From: Mycolicibacterium malmesburyense
GTDB taxonomy: Bacteria; Actinomycetota; Actinomycetes; Mycobacteriales; Mycobacteriaceae
Length of the DNA stretch: 64,000 nt
Reading direction: 5' to 3'
Assembly (NCBI RefSeq): GCF_001050015.1
Contig: NZ_CVTB01000291.1
Location: forward strand, 80,087 to 144,086
Below, in pieces: positions 1 through 8,593 of this stretch (position 1 is the stretch's first letter; each line of letters starts with the position of its first letter). The notes below the pieces were generated by a model. That model saw only the letters and a program-made list of their open reading frames with translations. It had not been told where the DNA came from and made no database searches. The position numbers were made by a program, and so were the translations under genes.

Positions 1-80
1 CTACGTGACAGCTCGTGTTCAGGCGTTCCGGCGCACCGCCCCGGCGGCAGGCGGAGACGCTCGGCAGATACTGATCATAG

Positions 81-103
81 TGACACATCACGTTCAATTG
101 TTA
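81..103. promoter_or_regulatory. Operator-like inverted repeat, site A
   Basis: TGACA, 13 bases, TGTTA. It is a member of the GAACA-N13-TGTTC family found before most operons of this cluster. A TACACT -10-like box (102-107) overlaps the right half-site and points to the SDR gene starting at 149, so binding here would block that promoter. Read by eye; no binding data. Confidence 0.6.
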
Positions 104-148
104 CACTCCGTGGGCGCGGGTGTCGCGAGATGACGAGGGAGGTTTGTC

Positions 149-958
149 GTGAACCTCGGATTGAGGGGCCGCAACTTCGTCATCGTCGGAGGAACGACCG
201 GCATGGGGTTTGCCGCTGCCGAACAACTTGCCCACGACGGTGCCAACGTGGCGCTACTGGCGCGCGACGGTGAGCGTGCCGTCGAGAAGGCGTCTCTGTT
301 GTCCGGCCGACATGGCGTCCGTGCCGTGGGGCTCAGCGTCGACGCCGCGGCCCCCGGCGACGGTGTTGCGCGCGCCGTCGATGAAGCCGCCGACAGGCTC
401 GGCGATCTGCGGGGATTGGCAGTGACAGCGGGCCCGATGAAGCAGCAGGGGCCGTTCCTCGAGCACACCGACGAATCGTGGGACTGGTACTACCAGATGA
501 TCTTGATGGCGACTGTGCGCTCCTGCCGCGCGATCATTCCGCACCTGCAACGCACCGGCGGTGGCACGGTGGTGACGACGGCCGCGTATTCGGTGCGCGC
601 ACCGAAAGTCCTGATACCGCCGTACAATGCGCTCAAGGCCGCCGTCCTGACGATGTCGAAGATTCTCGCGAAAAACCATGGGCCCGACAACATCCGGGTG
701 AACACCGTCTGTCCTGGATTGTTCGACACCGAGGTGAACGACTTCATCCGCGCCCAGCGGGCAGCGGAGTACAACGTGCCGGAGGAAGACGCGATCTACA
801 CCCACCTGTCCAGCAATCCCGCCTGGAACATGCGGGTGGCACTCGACCGCGGAGGCCGCCCGAATGAGGCCGGGGAGTTGGTCGCTTTCCTATTGAGCGA
901 TCGGGCGGCGTACATGACCGGCGCAGCGATCAACATCGACGGCGGGACCGACTTCTAG
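149..958 (+). CDS. Short-chain dehydrogenase/reductase
   Basis: A 269-residue classical SDR, the usual length for the family. The Rossmann glycine motif GGTTGMG lies at residues 14-20 and the catalytic pair is Tyr159 and Lys163 (YNALK). The C-terminal part ends in the usual INIDGG segment. The GTG start is preceded by GGGAGG at a good distance. It probably oxidises or reduces a hydroxyl or ketone on a CoA-bound or free intermediate; the substrate is not readable. It converges on the ACAD gene to its right with a 4-base overlap of stop codons. Site A lies just upstream, placing it in the predicted regulon. Confidence 0.88.
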   Translation: MNLGLRGRNFVIVGGTTGMGFAAAEQLAHDGANVALLARDGERAVEKASLLSGRHGVRAVGLSVDAAAPGDGVARAVDEAADRLGDLRGLAVTAGPMKQQGPFLEHTDESWDWYYQMILMATVRSCRAIIPHLQRTGGGTVVTTAAYSVRAPKVLIPPYNALKAAVLTMSKILAKNHGPDNIRVNTVCPGLFDTEVNDFIRAQRAAEYNVPEEDAIYTHLSSNPAWNMRVALDRGGRPNEAGELVAFLLSDRAAYMTGAAINIDGGTDF

Positions 959-2082
959 ATCCCGACCCGGTCGGCGAGCAGGCCGCGATGGTAGGCGGGA
1001 TCGCCCAGAAGATGCTCCGACGATTTCGCCCGCTTGAAGTACATGTGCGCGGGATGCTCCCAGGTGAAGCCGATTCCGCCGTGGATCTGGATGTTCGCCG
1101 CGGCCGCTTTGGTGTAGACGTCCGAGCAGTAGGCCTTGGCCAACGAGGCGGCGGCGGGAAGTTCGTCCAGTCGCTGCGCAGCGGTGTGCACCGCGTATTG
1201 CGCCGCGCCTCGAGCGCACTCGATCTCGAGCATCAAATCGGCACACTTGTGCCGGAGCGCCTGGAAAGAGCCGATCGGCCTGCCGAATTGACGGCGCGTC
1301 TTCGCGTAGCCGACGGCGATTTCCAGGCACCGCTGTGCGCCCCCGACCTGTTCGGCCGCAAGACAGGCGGCCGCGATGTCGAGCGCCTGCGACAACGCAG
1401 GCCAGGCCTGCCCCTCAGTGCCGATCAACTCGGCCGGGGTGTCGTCGAAGTCGATTCGGGCCTGGCGCCGCGTCGCGTCAAGCGTCGAGAGCATCCGGCG
1501 CGACAGTCCCTCGGTGTCGTCCACCGCGAACAGTGAGACACCGGCGTCCGTCCGGGCTACGACCAGCAGCAGGTCGGCAACGTGACCGTCCAAGACGAAT
1601 GTCTTGCTGCCGTTGATGAACCACTGTGTTCCGCGGCGACGCGCGCTGGTGTGGATCGTCTCCGCACTCCACCGGCCAGACTGCTCGGTCAGCGCCAGCG
1701 CGGCGATGGTCTCGCCCGTCGCGATGCGTGGAAGGTATCGAGACTGGGCGCCCTCGTCGTCGCAGCACATCAAGGCGCTGCCCGCCATCACGACGGAGCC
1801 GAAGAACGGGCCGGGCAACAGGGCGCGCCCCGACTCCTCGACGACCACGCCCAATTCGGCGTAGCCGTAACCGCTTCCACCGAATTCCTCACCAATGGCC
1901 AACCCGTGGAGCCCGAGTTGGTCGGCCATCTGGCGCCACACATCGCGGTCGTAACCTTCGGGAGTCTCCATGACGCGGCGAACTTCGTGCTCGGGTGACT
2001 TCAGCTCGAAAAATGCGCGGGCCATCCGGCGCAACTCTTCCTGCTCGTCGGTCGCTGCGAAACCGTCGGTGATGCCGGACAA
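955..2082 (-). CDS. Acyl-CoA dehydrogenase, small-subunit type
   Basis: An FAD-dependent acyl-CoA dehydrogenase of about 375 residues, last gene of the operon running from 5144. The C-terminus carries QIHGGIGFTWEH, typical of the 'GFTWEH' class that often pairs with a second ACAD in actinobacterial sterol catabolism. The reading frame stays open upstream into the SnoaL gene, but the fold begins near ITDGFAATDEQ. The best start is TTG at 2082, with AGGGAG about eight bases before it and only one base after the preceding stop. Unlike the pairs at 28400/29546 and 41740/42785, no partner ACAD lies beside it. Confidence 0.85.
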   Translation of the reverse strand: MSGITDGFAATDEQEELRRMARAFFELKSPEHEVRRVMETPEGYDRDVWRQMADQLGLHGLAIGEEFGGSGYGYAELGVVVEESGRALLPGPFFGSVVMAGSALMCCDDEGAQSRYLPRIATGETIAALALTEQSGRWSAETIHTSARRRGTQWFINGSKTFVLDGHVADLLLVVARTDAGVSLFAVDDTEGLSRRMLSTLDATRRQARIDFDDTPAELIGTEGQAWPALSQALDIAAACLAAEQVGGAQRCLEIAVGYAKTRRQFGRPIGSFQALRHKCADLMLEIECARGAAQYAVHTAAQRLDELPAAASLAKAYCSDVYTKAAAANIQIHGGIGFTWEHPAHMYFKRAKSSEHLLGDPAYHRGLLADRVGI

Positions 2083-2083
2083 C

Positions 2084-2734
2084 TCAACGGCTCCCTGCTT
2101 CGCGTCCGGTCGGGTCGACACGAGGATCGGGGCCGTCGCGGCGAAGGGCGCGCAGCCACGCGCCGACAGGTGCGGGCGCGCGAACCGGCGTACCGCGGCG
2201 ACCGGGATCGGCGTCCCAGAAGTCCCGCCACGACGGGAACGCGTCGTGCAGGTTTCCGTCGTGCCGGGGCCGGCCCGGCCACCGCATCTTCTGCGCACCC
2301 ACCGGTGGGTCGGTGATATCGGACTCGTACCAGAACAGGGGTGTGCGCCTGAGGAAGTACCAGTGACCTTCCCGGCGCTCGTAGCTGTCCAAATAAGCGA
2401 GCATCTCGATCACCCACACCGACTCCGTCTCGAGGTCGTTGCGGGAGTAGACGAGTCCGGAGGCGGTGAGGGTGTCATGGATGTCGATGACGTGTCCGAG
2501 CACCCCGTGCGCACTACCCAGCAGGTTGTGGCGGAGTTCGGTGTCATACCAGTCGCGCAATGCGGCACGGCCGTGCAGTTTTCCGGGCACTTTCACGTCA
2601 TCGACGAAGAGATTCACCAGCGCGTCGAGGTCCCGCATGTCCAAGGCGACCGCGTATTTCGCCGCGAGTTGGCGGATTTCATCGAGCGCTTCGAGGCGTT
2701 CGATTCGCGCCTCTAGATCGGTCAGGGACGTCAC
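2084..2734 (-). CDS. SnoaL-like (NTF2-fold) protein
   Basis: A 216-residue protein. The first 150 residues fit the SnoaL_4/NTF2-like cone fold: a helical start (IERLEALDEIRQLAAKYAVA), then LVNLFVDDV and a WYFLRRTPLFWYESD strand. The last 60 residues are Arg/Pro-rich and look disordered. Such proteins serve as small hydratases, isomerases or cyclases on ring substrates, but no catalytic set can be assigned. GTG at 2734 overlaps the upstream synthetase stop as GTGA. It is one of four intact SnoaL-like genes in the cluster, each inside or beside a degradative operon. Confidence 0.8.
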   Translation of the reverse strand: MTSLTDLEARIERLEALDEIRQLAAKYAVALDMRDLDALVNLFVDDVKVPGKLHGRAALRDWYDTELRHNLLGSAHGVLGHVIDIHDTLTASGLVYSRNDLETESVWVIEMLAYLDSYERREGHWYFLRRTPLFWYESDITDPPVGAQKMRWPGRPRHDGNLHDAFPSWRDFWDADPGRRGTPVRAPAPVGAWLRALRRDGPDPRVDPTGREAGSR

Positions 2735-4380
2735 GAGAGTTCTCCGGTCGCCATCAACACTGTCAAGCGCGCCTTGTCGATCTTGTTCGTGGTGGTGTAG
2801 GGGAGGAGGCTCGGATCGTCAAGGATCACCCAGTTCTTCGGCACCTTGTATGCCGCAAGCCGTTTTCGACATTCGGTCGCCAGATCGGCCGCCGACGCCG
2901 TGTACCCCTCGTTGAGCACTACCGCGGCACCGACGATCGCGCCTTTGTCGGCGTCGGGAACTCCGATGACGTAGGCGATGCGCACCGCGTCGATTCGTCC
3001 CAGTGCGGCCTCGACCTCCATGGGCGCGACGTTGGTGCCCGAGGTCTTGATCATCTCGTCGAGGCGGCCCGCGAAATACAAGTGACCGTCGTCGTCACGG
3101 TAGCCGGCGTCCTTGGTGTGCAGCCAGCCGTCGCGGTCGACCACCTCGTGCCACTGCTTGCCCACCATTCCGCGCATCATCGCCGTACCACGCACACAGA
3201 TTTCGCCGGTGACGCCGTTGGGTACCTCGTTACCGGCATCGTCGACGATCTTGTGCTCAAAGCCCGGCGCGGCGACGCCCAGCGAGCCCCGTTTGGATTC
3301 GGGCAGTTGCTCGTGCGGCGGCCACCAGGTGTGAGAACTGCAGGTCTCGGTCATCCCGAGTTGTGCCACGCGCAGCGACGGGTCCGGGGTGCGTCGTCCG
3401 GGTGCCAGCAGCACCTGTTGGTAGCCCTCACGCAGGGTGGACAGGTCGGTCGACGCGAAGTCGCGATGATTGCTCAGCGCCGGACCGATATGCGGGAATC
3501 CCGTTGTATAGGTTGCCTTTTCACTTTCCAGAAGACGCAATACCATCCCCGCGTCGAACTTGTGCTCCGTGAGAATCGTGGCGCCCACCTGCATGGGGCC
3601 GAGAAATCCGAATACCAGTCCGGCGACCCAGAAGAACACCATGGGCACGTAGATGCGGTCGCCGGCGTCCCAGTCGTGGGCGGTCGCGATGAATCGGGAA
3701 TGGGTGATCGCCGTGCCGTGGGTGTGGATTATGCCCTTCGGATTCGACGTGCTGCCTGACGTGTAGATGACGAGCAGGTCGTCGGCGGCGCGCACCGTCG
3801 CCTCGCATGTTTCGCGGAAGCTCGGTGGGACGGGGTCAGGCCATCCGGCCGGCCAGCTGCGAGTTGTCTCACCGAGGGGAAAGACGTTGCGCAACTGGGG
3901 GAGTCGCTCGGTGCGCAGTTGTCCGTTGACCACCTGCCACTCGCCGGTAGCGGTCTCGATCCGGTCGAGCACGTCTCGTCCGAGCAGCGTCTCCACCGCG
4001 AGCAGGGTGTGGATGTCGGCGTCGCGTAGCACCCAGTGCAACTCGGCGGCCTGGAAAAAGGTGTTGATCGGTACCGCGACGGCCCCGATGCGGGTGATCG
4101 CCAGGAAAGCCGTGACGAAATCGGCGCCGTTGGGTGCCAGTACGCCGACGCGGACGCCCTTGGTGACGCCGCTGGCGAGCAGTCGGGCCGCCATGTCGGC
4201 CGAACGGGTCTGCGCCTCGGCGTAGGTGATCCGTTCCACGGCGCCGTCGGCGGTGGCGGTCACCACGAGATCGTTCGAGCCGTGGGCACCGACGACGGCG
4301 GACAGCATGGCCGGTAGGACCGCGTCGTAAGGGAGCGGTTCGTATCGGAACACCGGTGTCGTCAGTGGCATCGACGTCAT
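2731..4380 (-). CDS. Acyl-CoA synthetase (FadD-type AMP-binding enzyme)
   Basis: A 549-residue class I adenylate-forming enzyme that should activate a carboxylic acid through an acyl-adenylate to its CoA ester. The P-loop-like A3 motif YTSGSTSNPKG is at residues 206-216. Further on are GMTET (A5), then GWLHTKD and GRLDEMIKTSG (A7-A8), and the C-terminal catalytic lysine is near 533 (TNKIDK). The length is normal for FadD enzymes. The ATG overlaps the crotonase stop (ATGA), so it is translationally coupled within the operon ECH-FadD-SnoaL-ACAD. The acid it activates is unknown. Confidence 0.92.
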   Translation of the reverse strand: MTSMPLTTPVFRYEPLPYDAVLPAMLSAVVGAHGSNDLVVTATADGAVERITYAEAQTRSADMAARLLASGVTKGVRVGVLAPNGADFVTAFLAITRIGAVAVPINTFFQAAELHWVLRDADIHTLLAVETLLGRDVLDRIETATGEWQVVNGQLRTERLPQLRNVFPLGETTRSWPAGWPDPVPPSFRETCEATVRAADDLLVIYTSGSTSNPKGIIHTHGTAITHSRFIATAHDWDAGDRIYVPMVFFWVAGLVFGFLGPMQVGATILTEHKFDAGMVLRLLESEKATYTTGFPHIGPALSNHRDFASTDLSTLREGYQQVLLAPGRRTPDPSLRVAQLGMTETCSSHTWWPPHEQLPESKRGSLGVAAPGFEHKIVDDAGNEVPNGVTGEICVRGTAMMRGMVGKQWHEVVDRDGWLHTKDAGYRDDDGHLYFAGRLDEMIKTSGTNVAPMEVEAALGRIDAVRIAYVIGVPDADKGAIVGAAVVLNEGYTASAADLATECRKRLAAYKVPKNWVILDDPSLLPYTTTNKIDKARLTVLMATGELS

Positions 4381-5144
4381 TCGACCACCCAGCGGGGTTC
4401 CCGCTTCTCGGCGAACGCGGCCATCCCCTCGTGATAGTCGGGGTGAGTCATCTGGTGCTGCAGGACGTAGCGGTAGGCCACGTCGTTAGCGGCGTGCAGG
4501 CCGACGTCCAGGCTGGCCCACATCGCCTTGACCGACGCCTGTACGGTCGCCGGCGACAGCTTGGCGATCGACAAGGCGATCTCGCGGGCACGTTCCTGGA
4601 GTCGCTGCGCCGGCACCACCTCGTTGATGAGGCCGATCTCATGCCCCCGCTGCGCGGTGATGCGGCCGTCTCTGCTCATCAGTCCCAGTTGCATCACCAT
4701 CGACAAGGGCATGCGCCGCAGCAGCACCGCCGGCTCGAGCGCGAACACGTTGCCGACCTGTAGATGGGTGTCGATCAGTTCGGCATGCTCGGCGGCGATG
4801 ATGAGGTCGGCATCGGCGACCTGATGCAACGCCCCACCGACCGCCATACCGTTGAGCGCGCAGATGACGGGCTTCCACACGTTGTGGTGCAGCCGGGATC
4901 CAGGGACCTTGTTGCGAATTCCGCCTTCGGCGGTGGCGCGGATATCCTGTCCGGCGCAGAACGCCCGGTCGCCTGCGCCGGTGATGATCGCCACCCGGAT
5001 GTCGGAGTCATCGCGTACCCGACCCCAAGCCCAACCGAGTTCCGTGCGTGCCAGATCATCGGTGGCATTCAGCCGTTCGGGACGGTTGATGGTGATCGTC
5101 GCGACGTGGTCGCTGACGTCGAACAGAATCCTCTTCAGATCCAT
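4377..5144 (-). CDS. Enoyl-CoA hydratase/isomerase family protein
   Basis: A crotonase-fold protein of 255 residues, starting at MDLKRILFDVSD. Oxyanion-hole segments are FCAGQDI and MAVGGALH. A longer in-frame extension upstream lies over the promoter and has no family similarity, so the ATG at 5144 was chosen. It heads a four-gene operon (ECH, FadD, SnoaL, ACAD). Operator site B lies 34 to 56 bases upstream, with a TAGTCT -10-like box at its downstream half-site. The reaction could be hydration, isomerisation or ring hydrolysis; the family alone does not decide. Confidence 0.88.
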   Translation of the reverse strand: MDLKRILFDVSDHVATITINRPERLNATDDLARTELGWAWGRVRDDSDIRVAIITGAGDRAFCAGQDIRATAEGGIRNKVPGSRLHHNVWKPVICALNGMAVGGALHQVADADLIIAAEHAELIDTHLQVGNVFALEPAVLLRRMPLSMVMQLGLMSRDGRITAQRGHEIGLINEVVPAQRLQERAREIALSIAKLSPATVQASVKAMWASLDVGLHAANDVAYRYVLQHQMTHPDYHEGMAAFAEKREPRWVVE

Positions 5145-5177
5145 CGAATCCCCTGGGCTCGAACCGCATGCGGTGAT

Positions 5178-5200
5178 GAACAGACTATCAGTGCATGTTC
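5178..5200. promoter_or_regulatory. Operator-like inverted repeat, site B
   Basis: A perfect-arm copy: GAACA, 13 bases, TGTTC. It lies between the SDR stop (5218) and the crotonase start (5144) on the minus strand. A TAGTCT -10-like box on the minus strand overlaps the downstream half-site. This gives the ECH-FadD-SnoaL-ACAD genes their own promoter rather than read-through from the MaoC operon alone. Confidence 0.68.
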
Positions 5201-5217
5201 CATCGTTCTGTGAGTTA

Positions 5218-5967
5218 CTACGGCATCCACTGACCACCCGAGACCGAGATCAGCTGGCCGGTGAGGTGTTTGGCCGCCGGTGAGCACAGAAACGCAACCG
5301 TGCGCGCGACGTCCTGCGGTTCGCCGAGACGTCCCAGCAGTGTCGATCCGCGCATATCATCGAGCTCGTCGTCGGTCTTTCGCGACAGCAGCCACGGCGT
5401 TTCCGTGGTTCCCACCACCACCGTGTTCACCCTGACGCCGAACGGGCCCAACTGCACCGCCATCAGGCGGCTGAGACCCTCCACACCCGCTTTCGCGGCC
5501 GCGTAGGCCGGCGGGCCGGTCCGGACGCCGTGCGCCGACACCGAGCTGACGTTGACGATCGTCCCGGACTTCTCCTGAACCATCTGGCGCGCGACCACCT
5601 GCCCCATCACGAACGCGCCCTTGAGATTGACGGCGACGATGCGGTCCCAGTCCTCGTCGGTCTGGTCCAGGAAACTGCCGGGCAGCGTCATTCCGGCGTT
5701 GTTGACCAACGCCCGGACCGGTCCGTGAGCGGCGGCCAACTCGCCCATCGCCCGCTCTACCCCCTGCCGATCGGTGATCGACAGCAGCAGAGGGATTAGT
5801 CGGCCGTCCCGCGCGGCGTCTGAGGCTTGTGCGCGCGCGATCGCCTTTTCATTCACGTCGACGACGGCCGTGCGGTAGCCGGCGTCGAGCAACGTCTGCG
5901 CGATTGCTGCCCCGATGCCGCGCGCTCCTCCGGTGACCACCGCGACCGGTCGCGTCTCATCCGACAC
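5218..5967 (-). CDS. Short-chain dehydrogenase/reductase
   Basis: A 249-residue classical SDR with TGGARGIG at 12-19, NNAG at 89-92 and YAAAK with Tyr155 and Lys159. An acidic residue after the second strand (VVDVN) suggests NAD(H) preference. It is similar in build to FabG-type 3-ketoacyl or 3-hydroxyacyl-CoA dehydrogenases, so a beta-oxidation step is plausible. Its start overlaps the end of the TetR gene by about ten bases, so the two are co-transcribed with the MaoC gene. Confidence 0.9.
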   Translation of the reverse strand: MSDETRPVAVVTGGARGIGAAIAQTLLDAGYRTAVVDVNEKAIARAQASDAARDGRLIPLLLSITDRQGVERAMGELAAAHGPVRALVNNAGMTLPGSFLDQTDEDWDRIVAVNLKGAFVMGQVVARQMVQEKSGTIVNVSSVSAHGVRTGPPAYAAAKAGVEGLSRLMAVQLGPFGVRVNTVVVGTTETPWLLSRKTDDELDDMRGSTLLGRLGEPQDVARTVAFLCSPAAKHLTGQLISVSGGQWMP

Positions 5968-6580
5968 GACGGCCTCGAATGTTCTTGGAGTCCAGCTCGA
6001 TTCGGTTGACGGTCGGTCGCACCAGGCTTACGGCCTCCGCCATCATCGCGACCAGATCGCCCACCCCGCCGCCAGACACCCAGAGCTCGATCGCGGCCCG
6101 GTTTGCGCCGTTGATCACCGTGGCCGCCAGACGCGGCCGCACATCGACCGTCGGATCGGCCTTCAGCCACCGCGCGACCTCTGACGTCATCTGGTCGATC
6201 CAGTCGTCGTTGATTCGCAGCATCGTGGCGCGCAGGGCAGGCAGGTCGCGGTACATTCTGGCCCGGGCCACGAAGATGTCCGGGTTTTCGGTGATGGCCG
6301 CGGCGACCGCTTCCGAGGCCTCGGCGAGTGCGTCACCCAGAGAACCCTTGTCCACGGCGCGAAATCGACGCGTGGCTTCCGCGAGGCGCTCGGCATACCC
6401 GTGAAAGAGGATGTCTTCCTTCGCGGCGAAATGGTGAAAGAACGTTCTCGGCGATACGGCTGCCAGCTCGGCGATCTGTTCGACAGTGGTCTGCTCATAA
6501 CCGTTGGTGGTGAACAGTTCGATGGCGGCTGAGATGAGCGCATCGCGGTTTCGTCGGCCCCGGGCGCGGCGTTGGTCCAT
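5957..6580 (-). CDS. TetR-family transcriptional regulator
   Basis: A protein of about 207 residues with an N-terminal TetR helix-turn-helix (TVEQIAELAAVSPRTFFHHF, then KEDIL) and a C-terminal all-helical ligand domain. ATG 6580 is preferred because AGGA lies eight bases before it; ATG 6589 is possible but too close to its Shine-Dalgarno. It sits between the MaoC and SDR genes and is expressed with them, which suggests autoregulation. It is the only regulator inside the 47-kb catabolic region, so it is the natural candidate for either the repeated 23-bp operators or the 29-bp palindrome at 7473-7501. Its ligand is unknown, possibly a CoA ester. Confidence 0.9.
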   Translation of the reverse strand: MDQRRARGRRNRDALISAAIELFTTNGYEQTTVEQIAELAAVSPRTFFHHFAAKEDILFHGYAERLAEATRRFRAVDKGSLGDALAEASEAVAAAITENPDIFVARARMYRDLPALRATMLRINDDWIDQMTSEVARWLKADPTVDVRPRLAATVINGANRAAIELWVSGGGVGDLVAMMAEAVSLVRPTVNRIELDSKNIRGRRVG

Positions 6581-6582
6581 GG

Positions 6583-7425
6583 TCAGCATCCTGTCAACGT
6601 CGCGGTGCCCGAACTGAGGGAAACGACATCGCCCTGCAGGGTCTGGAACCGAACCGGACCGGCGCCGTCGCGCCAGATCTCGGTGCGCAGTTCGGACGCG
6701 AGCTTCACCGGTTTGGCGAAGCGGCAGCTGATCGAGGTGAGCGACGCCGGATCACCATTGCCGGCAACGTTGATCAGCGCCCTGGCCGCGAAGCCCAGCG
6801 TGCACAAACCGTGCAGGAACACATCGTCGAAGCCGAATCTGCGGGCAGCGGCGGGGTCGATGTGCAACGGGTTGCGGTCTCCGCTCAGCCGGTAGATCGC
6901 CGCCTGCTCGGGTCGAACCTCGTCGGCATGGACCCCGTCGGGAGCGCGGTGCGGCGCCGGGGCGGTCGAGGCCGGACGCGTCCCGCCGAAGCCGCCCTCG
7001 CCGAGCACCATCGTCTGCGAGGAGGCGTGAAAAAGGGGACCGTCGGCGTCAGTGCCCGTCGATGTCACCTCGATGACTGCGTGCTTGCCGGTATCCCACA
7101 GCGCGGTCACCTCGGCATCGACGGAAACCTCGCCGCTGGCGGCCACGGAACGCTCGAGGCTCAGGGACTGCGCCGCATGCACGATCGGAGACGCGCCGAG
7201 GTCGAGTATCGCGCGCAGATCCTTGACCGCCCACCAGTTGGCGACCAGCGCATAGGTCGGCAACACGGCGGGGCCGACGTGTTCGTCGAGCAGATGGCGC
7301 TCTGCAGGCGGGCGTGCTCCGACACCCAGGGCGTAGAGGATGGCATCGGTGGGCATCCAGCGATGTGTCGTCGGGGGCAGCCGGGTGCCGACCGCGGCGG
7401 GGGAGAGGGTCGCACGTGCGGTCAC
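6583..7425 (-). CDS. MaoC-like 2-enoyl-CoA hydratase (double hot-dog)
   Basis: About 280 residues with two hot-dog halves. The second half carries the hydratase-2 signature YRLSGDRNPLHID (residues 178-190), with catalytic Asp183 and His188, followed by GFDDVFLHGLCTLG. This is the fold of (R)-specific enoyl-CoA hydratases such as the steroid-pathway ChsH/MFE-2 type. The GTG at 7425 has GGAGG just upstream; the frame runs on upstream into the promoter without similarity. It is first gene of a MaoC-TetR-SDR operon, divergent from the luciferase-like gene, with operator site C in the shared gap. Confidence 0.9.
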   Translation of the reverse strand: MTARATLSPAAVGTRLPPTTHRWMPTDAILYALGVGARPPAERHLLDEHVGPAVLPTYALVANWWAVKDLRAILDLGASPIVHAAQSLSLERSVAASGEVSVDAEVTALWDTGKHAVIEVTSTGTDADGPLFHASSQTMVLGEGGFGGTRPASTAPAPHRAPDGVHADEVRPEQAAIYRLSGDRNPLHIDPAAARRFGFDDVFLHGLCTLGFAARALINVAGNGDPASLTSISCRFAKPVKLASELRTEIWRDGAGPVRFQTLQGDVVSLSSGTATLTGC

Positions 7426-7441
7426 GCGGCCTCCAGTGATA

Positions 7442-7464
7442 GAACGGATTGACGATATTTGTTC
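7442..7464. promoter_or_regulatory. Operator-like inverted repeat, site C
   Basis: GAACG, 13 bases, TGTTC, preceded by TA and followed by AA as in the extended consensus. It lies in the divergent gap between the MaoC (minus) and luciferase-like (plus) genes, nearer the MaoC start. A second, unrelated palindrome follows at 7473. Confidence 0.68.
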
Positions 7465-7472
7465 AATCGTGC

Positions 7473-7501
7473 AATATAGTCGCAGTAACTGCAACTATAT
7501 T
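7473..7501. promoter_or_regulatory. 29-bp near-perfect palindrome, probable second operator
   Basis: Outer arms AATATAGT (7473-7480) and ACTATATT (7494-7501) are exact reverse complements. Inner arms GCAGT (7482-7486) and ACTGC (7488-7492) also pair, leaving only one mismatched position pair and a central base. It lies in the gap shared by the MaoC-TetR-SDR and luciferase-FadD operons. The right arm contains a TATATT that could be the -10 box of the plus-strand operon. No GC-rich stem with a T-tract follows, so a terminator is unlikely. It is probably a TetR-type autoregulatory site. Confidence 0.65.
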
Positions 7502-7519
7502 CTCGGCGGAGGCAGCGGC

Positions 7520-8593
7520 GTGCGGTTCGGCGTATTCATCCTCGGTGACAAACCCAATCACCTCAGCCATGCGGAGGTATTCGCCAACGTGCTCGAGGAG
7601 GCGCGCTGGGCCGAGGAATTCGGCTACGACGAGGTATGGCTGGCCGAACACCACTTCTCGCCGTATGGGGCCCTGGCGGACCTTCCGCTGGTCGCGGCGG
7701 CGATCGCCGCGCAGACCGATCGGATCCGCATCGGCACGGCCTGCATGGTCGCGCCCTTCCACGACCCCATCCATCTCGCGGAACGAATCGCCATGGCGGA
7801 CAACCTCAGCGGGGGTCGATTCGATGCCGGCTTCGGGCGGGGCTACCAGGCCCACGAGTTCAAGGGGTTCGGCATCCCGATGGATGAGGCCACCGCTCGA
7901 TACCAGGAATGCGTCGAGATCGTCAACCGGTTGCTCACCGAGGAGAACGTCACTTACGACGGAAAGTACTGGCAACTGCAGGATGTCACCATCCATCCCC
8001 GCCCGGTGCAACAGCCGATTCCGGTGTGGGGGACGGTGATGAAGACGCCGTCGAGTTTCGAATGGTTGGCGGACAAGGGCTTCGGCGCCATCATCGGCAA
8101 CCCGTACCAGGTCGACCCAGACCTGCAGGGTGCGTTGGACATCTATCTTCAGACACAGGAGAAGAAGGGACTCACCGCGGCCACCGGCAACGTCTGGGCC
8201 CTGCTGAACGCGTTCTGCCATGAAGACGATGGGTTCGCGCGGACATACCCGCGCGAGAGCGTCGAGCTGTCCATCGTGACGCACCGCAAGTATTCGAGTC
8301 CCTTCGAGCGTGGCGGGGACATCCCGGCCGATTACAAGGCATACGCCGACTGGTTCGAGAAGCACGACAAGCAGAGTTACGAGCAGGTGCTCAACTCTCA
8401 TCTCACCCTGATGGGCAACCCGGACCGAATCATCGAGAAGATGCGCACCGTCATCGACATGGGATGGCGCAACGTGATATTGCGGATGTCGCGGGGCGGG
8501 GCAATGGACCGCGCAAAAGTCCGCGATTCCATGAAGCTGTTCGCCGAAGAGGTGATTCCGGCGGCGACCGAACTCGCGGCAGCGTCGGCTTGA
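7520..8593 (+). CDS. LLM-class (luciferase-like) flavin-dependent oxidoreductase
   Basis: A 357-residue TIM-barrel protein of the bacterial luciferase superfamily. It starts VRFGVFILGDKPN, with EEARWAEEFGYDEVWLAEHHF (part of the flavin pocket) near residues 28-48 and GGRFDAGFGRGYQ further on. It likely uses FMNH2 or F420 to oxygenate or oxidise a substrate; mycobacteria use both. The GTG start has GGAGG nine bases upstream. It leads a five-gene operon LLM-FadD-thiolase-DUF35-SnoaL, so it may insert oxygen before CoA activation. No flavin reductase is seen nearby. Confidence 0.9.
   Translation: MRFGVFILGDKPNHLSHAEVFANVLEEARWAEEFGYDEVWLAEHHFSPYGALADLPLVAAAIAAQTDRIRIGTACMVAPFHDPIHLAERIAMADNLSGGRFDAGFGRGYQAHEFKGFGIPMDEATARYQECVEIVNRLLTEENVTYDGKYWQLQDVTIHPRPVQQPIPVWGTVMKTPSSFEWLADKGFGAIIGNPYQVDPDLQGALDIYLQTQEKKGLTAATGNVWALLNAFCHEDDGFARTYPRESVELSIVTHRKYSSPFERGGDIPADYKAYADWFEKHDKQSYEQVLNSHLTLMGNPDRIIEKMRTVIDMGWRNVILRMSRGGAMDRAKVRDSMKLFAEEVIPAATELAAASA

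Noticed and set aside
2560..3759. Long plus-strand open frame opposite the acyl-CoA synthetase
   Set aside because: No domain pattern, and it lies fully over conserved motifs of the synthetase on the other strand.
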